Shown here: positions 56,201-64,000 of the stretch, piece after piece | How positions within the stretch are numbered: the stretch's first letter is position 1 | Layout of the letters: every line of letters starts with the position of its first letter | Origin: Bolinopsis microptera | Lineage: Eukaryota; Ctenophora; Tentaculata; Lobata; Bolinopsidae | Length of the DNA: 64,000 bases | Assembly (NCBI RefSeq): GCF_026151205.1 | Contig: NC_087081.1 | Span: 18,026,859 to 18,090,858 of the forward strand | Direction of reading: 5' to 3' | The notes under the pieces: generated by a model | What the model was told of the DNA's origin: nothing | What the model saw: the letters and a program-made list of their open reading frames with translations, nothing else | The model's database searches: none | Program-made: the position numbers and the translations under genes

Positions 56201-59200
56201 CAGGTCCTAGTCCACCTGCTCTGTAACTAAACTAACCTTTGATTTATAAGCAGTATTTAAGGTATCAGGTCCTAGTCCACCTGCTCTGTAACTAAACTAA
56301 CCTTTGATTTATAAGCAGTATTTAAGGTATCAGGTCCTAGTCCACCTGCTCTGTAACTAAACTAACCTTTGATTTATAAGCAGTATTTAAGGTATCAGGT
56401 CCTAGTCCACCTGCTCTGTAACTAAACTAACCTTTGATTTATAAGCAGTATTTAAGGTATCAGGTCCTAGTCCACCTGCTCTGTAACTAAACTAACCTTT
56501 GATTTATAAGCAGTATTTAAGGTATCAGGTCCTAGTCCACCTGCTCTGTAACTAAACTAACCTTTGATTTATAAGCAGTATTTAAGGTATCAGGTCCTAG
56601 TCCACCTGCTCTGTAACTAAACTAACCTTTGATTTATAAGCAGTATTTAAGGTATCAGGTCCTAGTCCACCTGCTCTGTAACTAAACTAACCTTTGATTT
56701 ATAAGCAGTATTTAAGGTATCAGGTCCTAGTCCACCTGCTCTGTAACTAAACTAACCTTTGATTTATAAGCAGTATTTAAGGTATCAGGTCCTAGTCCAC
56801 CTGCTCTGTAACTAAACTAACCTTTGATTTATAAGCAGTATTTAAGGTATCAGGTCCTAGTCCACCTGCTCTGTAACTAAACTAACCTTTGATTTATAAG
56901 CAGTATTTAAGGTATCAGGTCCTAGTCCACCTGCTCTGTAACTAAACTAACCTTTGATTTATAAGCAGTATTTAAGGTATCAGGTCCTAGTCCACCTGCT
57001 CTGTAACTAAACTAACCTTTGATTTATAAGCAGTATTTAAGGTATCAGGTCCTAGTCCACCTGCTCTGTAACTAAACTAACCTTTGATTTATAAGCAGTA
57101 TTTAAGGTATCAGGTCCTAGTCCACCTGCTCTGTAACTAAACTAACCTTTGATTTATAAGCAGTATTTAAGGTATCAGGTCCTAGTCCACCTGCTCTGTA
57201 ACTAAACTAACCTTTGATTTATAAGCAGTATTTAAGGTATCAGGTCCTAGTCCACCTGCTCTGTAACTAAACTAACCTTTGATTTATAAGCAGTATTTAA
57301 GGTATCAGGTCCTAGTCCACCTGCTCTGTAACTAAACTAACCTTTGATTTATAAGCAGTATTTAAGGTATCAGGTCCTAGTCCACCTGCTCTGTAACTAA
57401 ACTAACCTTTGATTTATAAGCAGTATTTAAGGTATCAGGTCCTAGGTCCACCTGCTCTGTAACTAAACTAACCTTTGATTTATAAGCAGTATTTAAGGTA
57501 TCAGGTCCTAGTCCACCTGCTCTGTAACTAAACTAACCTTTGATTTATAAGCAGTATTTAAGGTATCAGGTCCTAGTCCACCTGCTCTGTAACTAAACTA
57601 ACCTTTGATTTATAAGCAGTATTTAAGGTATCAGGTCCTAGTCCACCTGCTCTGTAACTAAACTAACCTTTGATTTATAAGCAGTATTTAAGGTATCAGG
57701 TCCTAGTCCACCTGCTCTGTAACTAAACTAACCTTTGATTTATAAGCAGTATTTAAGGTATCAGGTCCTAGTCCACCTGCTCTGTAACTAAACTAACCTT
57801 TGATTTATAAGCAGTATTTAAGGTATCAGGTCCTAGTCCACCTGCTCTGTAACTAAACTAACCTTTGATTTATAAGCAGTATTTAAGGTATCAGGTCCTA
57901 GTCCACCTGCTCTGTAACTAAACTAACCTTTGATTTATAAGCAGTATTTAAGGTATCAGGTCCTAGTCCACCTGCTCTGTAACTAAACTAACCTTTGATT
58001 TATAAGCAGTATTTAAGGTATCAGGTCCTAGTCCACCTGCTCTGTAACTAAACTAACCTTTGATTTATAAGCAGTATTTAAGGTATCAGGTCCTAGTCCA
58101 CCTGCTCTGTAACTAAACTAACCTTTGATTTATAAGCAGTATTTAAGGTATCAGGTCCTAGTCCACCTGCTCTGTAACTAAACTAACCTTTGATTTATAA
58201 GCAGTATTTAAGGTATCAGGTCCTAGTCCACCTGCTCTGTAACTAAACTAACCTTTGATTTATAAGCAGTATTTAAGGTATCAGGTCCTAGTCCACCTGC
58301 TCTGTAACTAAACTAACCTTTGATTTATAAGCAGTATTTAAGGTATCAGGTCCTAGTCCACCTGCTCTGTAACTAAACTAACCTTTGATTTATAAGCAGT
58401 ATTTAAGGTATCAGGTCCTAGTCCACCTGCTCTGTAACTAAACTAACCTTTGATTTATAAGCAGTATTTAAGGTATCAGGTCCTAGTCCACCTGCTCTGT
58501 AACTAAACTAACCTTTGATTTATAAGCAGTATTTAAGGTATCAGGTCCTAGTCCACCTGCTCTGTAACTAAACTAACCTTTGATTTATAAGCAGTATTTA
58601 AGGTATCAGGTCCTAGTCCACCTGCTCTGTAACTAAACTAACCTTTGATTTATAAGCAGTATTTAAGGTATCAGGTCCTAGTCCACCTGCTCTGTAACTA
58701 AACTAACCTTTGATTTATAAGCAGTATTTAAGGTATCAGGTCCTAGTCCACCTGCTCTGTAACTAAACTAACCTTTGATTTATAAGCAGTATTTAAGGTA
58801 TCAGGTCCTAGTCCACCTGCTCTGTAACTAAACTAACCTTTGATTTATAAGCAGTATTTAAGGTATCAGGTCCTAGTCCACCTGCTCTGTAACTAAACTA
58901 ACCTTTGATTTATAAGCAGTATTTAAGGTATCAGGTCCTAGTCCACCTGCTCTGTAACTAAACTAACCTTTGATTTATAAGCAGTATTTAAGGTATCAGG
59001 TCCTAGTCCACCTGCTCTGTAACTAAACTAACCTTTGATTTATAAGCAGTATTTAAGGTATCAGGTCCTAGTCCACCTGCTCTGTAACTAAACTAACCTT
59101 TGATTTATAAGCAGTATTTAAGGTATCAGGTCCTAGTCCACCTGCTCTGTAACTAAACTAACCTTTGATTTATAAGCAGTATTTAAGGTATCAGGTCCTA

Positions 59201-62200
59201 GTCCACCTGCTCTGTAACTAAACTAACCTTTGATTTATAAGCAGTATTTAAGGTATCAGGTCCTAGTCCACCTGCTCTGTAACTAAACTAACCTTTGATT
59301 TATAAGCAGTATTTAAGGTATCAGGTCCTAGTCCACCTGCTCTGTAACTAAACTAACCTTTGATTTATAAGCAGTATTTAAGGTATCAGGTCCTAGTCCA
59401 CCTGCTCTGTAACTAAACTAACCTTTGATTTATAAGCAGTATTTAAGGTATCAGGTCCTAGTCCACCTGCTCTGTAACTAAACTAACCTTTGATTTATAA
59501 GCAGTATTTAAGGTATCAGGTCCTAGTCCACCTGCTCTGTAACTAAACTAACCTTTGATTTATAAGCAGTATTTAAGGTATCAGGTCCTAGTCCACCTGC
59601 TCTGTAACTAAACTAACCTTTGATTTATAAGCAGTATTTAAGGTATCAGGTCCTAGTCCACCTGCTCTGTAACTAAACTAACCTTTGATTTATAAGCAGT
59701 ATTTAAGGTATCAGGTCCTAGTCCACCTGCTCTGTAACTAAACTAACCTTTGATTTATAAGCAGTATTTAAGGTATCAGGTCCTAGTCCACCTGCTCTGT
59801 AACTAAACTAACCTTTGATTTATAAGCAGTATTTAAGGTATCAGGTCCTAGTCCACCTGCTCTGTAACTAAACTAACCTTTGATTTATAAGCAGTATTTA
59901 AGGTATCAGGTCCTAGTCCACCTGCTCTGTAACTAAACTAACCTTTGATTTATAAGCAGTATTTAAGGTATCAGGTCCTAGTCCACCTGCTCTGTAACTA
60001 AACTAACCTTTGATTTATAAGCAGTATTTAAGGTATCAGGTCCTAGTCCACCTGCTCTGTAACTAAACTAACCTTTGATTTATAAGCAGTATTTAAGGTA
60101 TCAGGTCCTAGTCCACCTGCTCTGTAACTAAACTAACCTTTGATTTATAAGCAGTATTTAAGGTATCAGGTCCTAGTCCACCTGCTCTGTAACTAAACTA
60201 ACCTTTGATTTATAAGCAGTATTTAAGGTATCAGGTCCTAGTCCACCTGCTCTGTAACTAAACTAACCTTTGATTTATAAGCAGTATTTAAGGTATCAGG
60301 TCCTAGTCCACCTGCTCTGTAACTAAACTAACCTTTGATTTATAAGCAGTATTTAAGGTATCAGGTCCTAGTCCACCTGCTCTGTAACTAAACTAACCTT
60401 TGATTTATAAGCAGTATTTAAGGTATCAGGTCCTAGTCCACCTGCTCTGTAACTAAACTAACCTTTGATTTATAAGCAGTATTTAAGGTATCAGGTCCTA
60501 GTCCACCTGCTCTGTAACTAAACTAACCTTTGATTTATAAGCAGTATTTAAGGTATCAGGTCCTAGTCCACCTGCTCTGTAACTAAACTAACCTTTGATT
60601 TATAAGCAGTATTTAAGGTATCAGGTCCTAGTCCACCTGCTCTGTAACTAAACTAACCTTTGATTTATAAGCAGTATTTAAGGTATCAGGTCCTAGTCCA
60701 CCTGCTCTGTAACTAAACTAACCTTTGATTTATAAGCAGTATTTAAGGTATCAGGTCCTAGTCCACCTGCTCTGTAACTAAACTAACCTTTGATTTATAA
60801 GCAGTATTTAAGGTATCAGGTCCTAGTCCACCTGCTCTGTAACTAAACTAACCTTTGATTTATAAGCAGTATTTAAGGTATCAGGTCCTAGTCCACCTGC
60901 TCTGTAACTAAACTAACCTTTGATTTATAAGCAGTATTTAAGGTATCAGGTCCTAGTCCACCTGCTCTGTAACTAAACTAACCTTTGATTTATAAGCAGT
61001 ATTTAAGGTATCAGGTCCTAGTCCACCTGCTCTGTAACTAAACTAACCTTTGATTTATAAGCAGTATTTAAGGTATCAGGTCCTAGTCCACCTGCTCTGT
61101 AACTAAACTAACCTTTGATTTATAAGCAGTATTTAAGGTATCAGGTCCTAGTCCACCTGCTCTGTAACTAAACTAACCTTTGATTTATAAGCAGTATTTA
61201 AGGTATCAGGTCCTAGTCCACCTGCTCTGTAACTAAACTAACCTTTGATTTATAAGCAGTATTTAAGGTATCAGGTCCTAGTCCACCTGCTCTGTAACTA
61301 AACTAACCTTTGATTTATAAGCAGTATTTAAGGTATCAGGTCCTAGTCCACCTGCTCTGTAACTAAACTAACCTTTGATTTATAAGCAGTATTTAAGGTA
61401 TCAGGTCCTAGTCCACCTGCTCTGTAACTAAACTAACCTTTGATTTATAAGCAGTATTTAAGGTATCAGGTCCTAGTCCACCTGCTCTGTAACTAAACTA
61501 ACCTTTGATTTATAAGCAGTATTTAAGGTATCAGGTCCTAGTCCACCTGCTCTGTAACTAAACTAACCTTTGATTTATAAGCAGTATTTAAGGTATCAGG
61601 TCCTAGTCCACCTGCTCTGTAACTAAACTAACCTTTGATTTATAAGCAGTATTTAAGGTATCAGGTCCTAGTCCACCTGCTCTGTAACTAAACTAACCTT
61701 TGATTTATAAGCAGTATTTAAGGTATCAGGTCCTAGTCCACCTGCTCTGTAACTAAACTAACCTTTGATTTATAAGCAGTATTTAAGGTATCAGGTCCTA
61801 GTCCACCTGCTCTGTAACTAAACTAACCTTTGATTTATAAGCAGTATTTAAGGTATCAGGTCCTAGTCCACCTGCTCTGTAACTAAACTAACCTTTGATT
61901 TATAAGCAGTATTTAAGGTATCAGGTCCTAGTCCACCTGCTCTGTAACTAAACTAACCTTTGATTTATAAGCAGTATTTAAGGTATCAGGTCCTAGTCCA
62001 CCTGCTCTGTAACTAAACTAACCTTTGATTTATAAGCAGTATTTAAGGTATCAGGTCCTAGTCCACCTGCTCTGTAACTAAACTAACCTTTGATTTATAA
62101 GCAGTATTTAAGGTATCAGGTCCTAGTCCACCTGCTCTGTAACTAAACTAACCTTTGATTTATAAGCAGTATTTAAGGTATCAGGTCCTAGTCCACCTGC

Positions 62201-64000
62201 TCTGTAACTAAACTAACCTTTGATTTATAAGCAGTATTTAAGGTATCAGGTCCTAGTCCACCTGCTCTGTAACTAAACTAACCTTTGATTTATAAGCAGT
62301 ATTTAAGGTATCAGGTCCTAGTCCACCTGCTCTGTAACTAAACTAACCTTTGATTTATAAGCAGTATTTAAGGTATCAGGTCCTAGTCCACCTGCTCTGT
62401 AACTAAACTAACCTTTGATTTATAAGCAGTATTTAAGGTATCAGGTCCTAGTCCACCTGCTCTGTAACTAAACTAACCTTTGATTTATAAGCAGTATTTA
62501 AGGTATCAGGTCCTAGTCCACCTGCTCTGTAACTAAACTAACCTTTGATTTATAAGCAGTATTTAAGGTATCAGGTCCTAGTCCACCTGCTCTGTAACTA
62601 AACTAACCTTTGATTTATAAGCAGTATTTAAGGTATCAGGTCCTAGTCCACCTGCTCTGTAACTAAACTAACCTTTGATTTATAAGCAGTATTTAAGGTA
62701 TCAGGTCCTAGTCCACCTGCTCTGTAACTAAACTAACCTTTGATTTATAAGCAGTATTTAAGGTATCAGGTCCTAGTCCACCTGCTCTGTAACTAAACTA
62801 ACCTTTGATTTATAAGCAGTATTTAAGGTATCAGGTCCTAGTCCACCTGCTCTGTAACTAAACTAACCTTTGATTTATAAGCAGTATTTAAGGTATCAGG
62901 TCCTAGTCCACCTGCTCTGTAACTAAACTAACCTTTGATTTATAAGCAGTATTTAAGGTATCAGGTCCTAGTCCACCTGCTCTGTAACTAAACTAACCTT
63001 TGATTTATAAGCAGTATTTAAGGTATCAGGTCCTAGTCCACCTGCTCTGTAACTAAACTAACCTTTGATTTATAAGCAGTATTTAAGGTATCAGGTCCTA
63101 GTCCACCTGCTCTGTAACTAAACTAACCTTTGATTTATAAGCAGTATTTAAGGTATCAGGTCCTAGTCCACCTGCTCTGTAACTAAACTAACCTTTGATT
63201 TATAAGCAGTATTTAAGGTATCAGGTCCTAGTCCACCTGCTCTGTAACTAAACTAACCTTTGATTTATAAGCAGTATTTAAGGTATCAGGTCCTAGTCCA
63301 CCTGCTCTGTAACTAAACTAACCTTTGATTTATAAGCAGTATTTAAGGTATCAGGTCCTAGTCCACCTGCTCTGTAACTAAACTAACCTTTGATTTATAA
63401 GCAGTATTTAAGGTATCAGGTCCTAGTCCACCTGCTCTGTAACTAAACTAACCTTTGATTTATAAGCAGTATTTAAGGTATCAGGTCCTAGTCCACCTGC
63501 TCTGTAACTAAACTAACCTTTGATTTATAAGCAGTATTTAAGGTATCAGGTCCTAGTCCACCTGCTCTGTAACTAAACTAACCTTTGATTTATAAGCAGT
63601 ATTTAAGGTATCAGGTCCTAGTCCACCTGCTCTGTAACTAAACTAACCTTTGATTTATAAGCAGTATTTAAGGTATCAGGTCCTAGTCCACCTGCTCTGT
63701 AACTAAACTAACCTTTGATTTATAAGCAGTATTTAAGGTATCAGGTCCTAGTCCACCTGCTCTGTAACTAAACTAACCTTTGATTTATAAGCAGTATTTA
63801 AGGTATCAGGTCCTAGTCCACCTGCTCTGTAACTAAACTAACCTTTGATTTATAAGCAGTATTTAAGGTATCAGGTCCTAGTCCACCTGCTCTGTAACTA
63901 AACTAACCTTTGATTTATAAGCAGTATTTAAGGTATCAGGTCCTAGTCCACCTGCTCTGTAACTAAACTAACCTTTGATTTATAAGCAGTATTTAAGGTA
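44293..64000. repeat. 65 bp satellite array, at least 19.7 kb
   Basis: About 300 head-to-tail copies of a 65-base unit beginning CCTTTGATTTATAAGCAGTA, followed by TTTAAGGTATCAGGTCC, TAGTCCACCTGCTCTGTAAC and TAAACTAA. From 44295 to about 50850 (about 100 units) I see no substitutions. A small insertion is at about 50863. Degenerate units occur at 51740-52080, and increasingly from 53040 to 55060. From 55062 to the window end the units are again almost identical. The right boundary is outside the window. Stops in the plus-strand reading and the period of 65 exclude coding. Confidence 0.98.
51740..55062. repeat. Degenerate block inside the 65 bp satellite
   Basis: Two patches (51740-52080 and 53040-55062, the worst part 54270-55060) contain many single-base insertions and deletions as well as substitutions, unlike the flanking identical units. 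In the worst part only traces of the unit remain, such as GTATTTAAGGTATCAGGTCC and TGCTCTGTAACTAAAC. Identity returns abruptly at about 55062. The pattern resembles unpolished long-read sequence at an assembly join. Confidence 0.85.

Noticed and set aside
44293-64000. CRISPR-like array
   Set aside because: The units are head-to-tail with no unique spacers, and the context is an animal genome; it is a satellite.
1-64000. tRNA, rRNA or snRNA genes
   Set aside because: Scanning by eye found no cloverleaf with A and B boxes and no conserved RNA core; the hairpin repeats at 23262 and 26000 lack these signals.

Overview
This window is animal nuclear DNA. It has spliced genes with GT-AG introns, an ETS-domain transcription factor (an animal family), homologues of two ciliary proteins, non-LTR and Penelope-like retrotransposons, Tc1/mariner and foldback DNA elements, and several tracts of the TTAGGG telomere motif. 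The sequence is AT-rich and does not identify the species; an invertebrate with TTAGGG telomeres fits. There are no operons, CRISPR arrays or recognisable RNA genes. Gene models were assembled by eye from splice sites, phase continuity and remembered family sequences, with no database search.

Layout. 1-700: broken retrotransposon RNase H domain carrying an in-frame TTAGGG array. 760-2460: foldback and degenerate repeat DNA. 2493-16054 (+): the 3' part of a TTC29-like TPR gene. Its 12.5 kb intron (3049-15593) holds a CR1-like LINE on the minus strand (about 4.1-7.8 kb), a complete six-exon ANKRD45-like gene on the plus strand (8215-14673), foldback elements and a LINE fragment. 16.1-19.7 kb: MITEs, a mariner transposase relic and a 769 bp TA-flanked mariner-type element. 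19693-22899 (-): an uninterrupted 1068-residue endonuclease/reverse transcriptase. 23.2-28.9 kb: MITEs and foldbacks; some copies carry telomere-like repeats. 26959-29282 (-): two exons of an unrecognised small basic protein. 28.8-31.9 kb: a run of minisatellites. 32669-34571: a 1.9 kb inverted-repeat element packed with a GTCACA motif. 34757-41088 (+): a five-exon ETS gene of 472 residues, with a Penelope-like element in intron 2 and a 19 bp minisatellite in intron 3; its last exon is partly triplicated next to a 20 bp minisatellite containing CRE and E-box cores. 42.5-44.3 kb: no gene seen. 44293-64000: a 65 bp satellite of about 300 units running off the window, interrupted by an error-like degenerate block.

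The most notable points are the same-strand nesting of one ciliary gene inside another, the ETS locus surrounded by arrays that repeat splice-donor or transcription-factor motifs, repeated small tandem duplications at exon edges in several genes, and repeated appearance of telomere-like motifs inside mobile elements and minisatellites.
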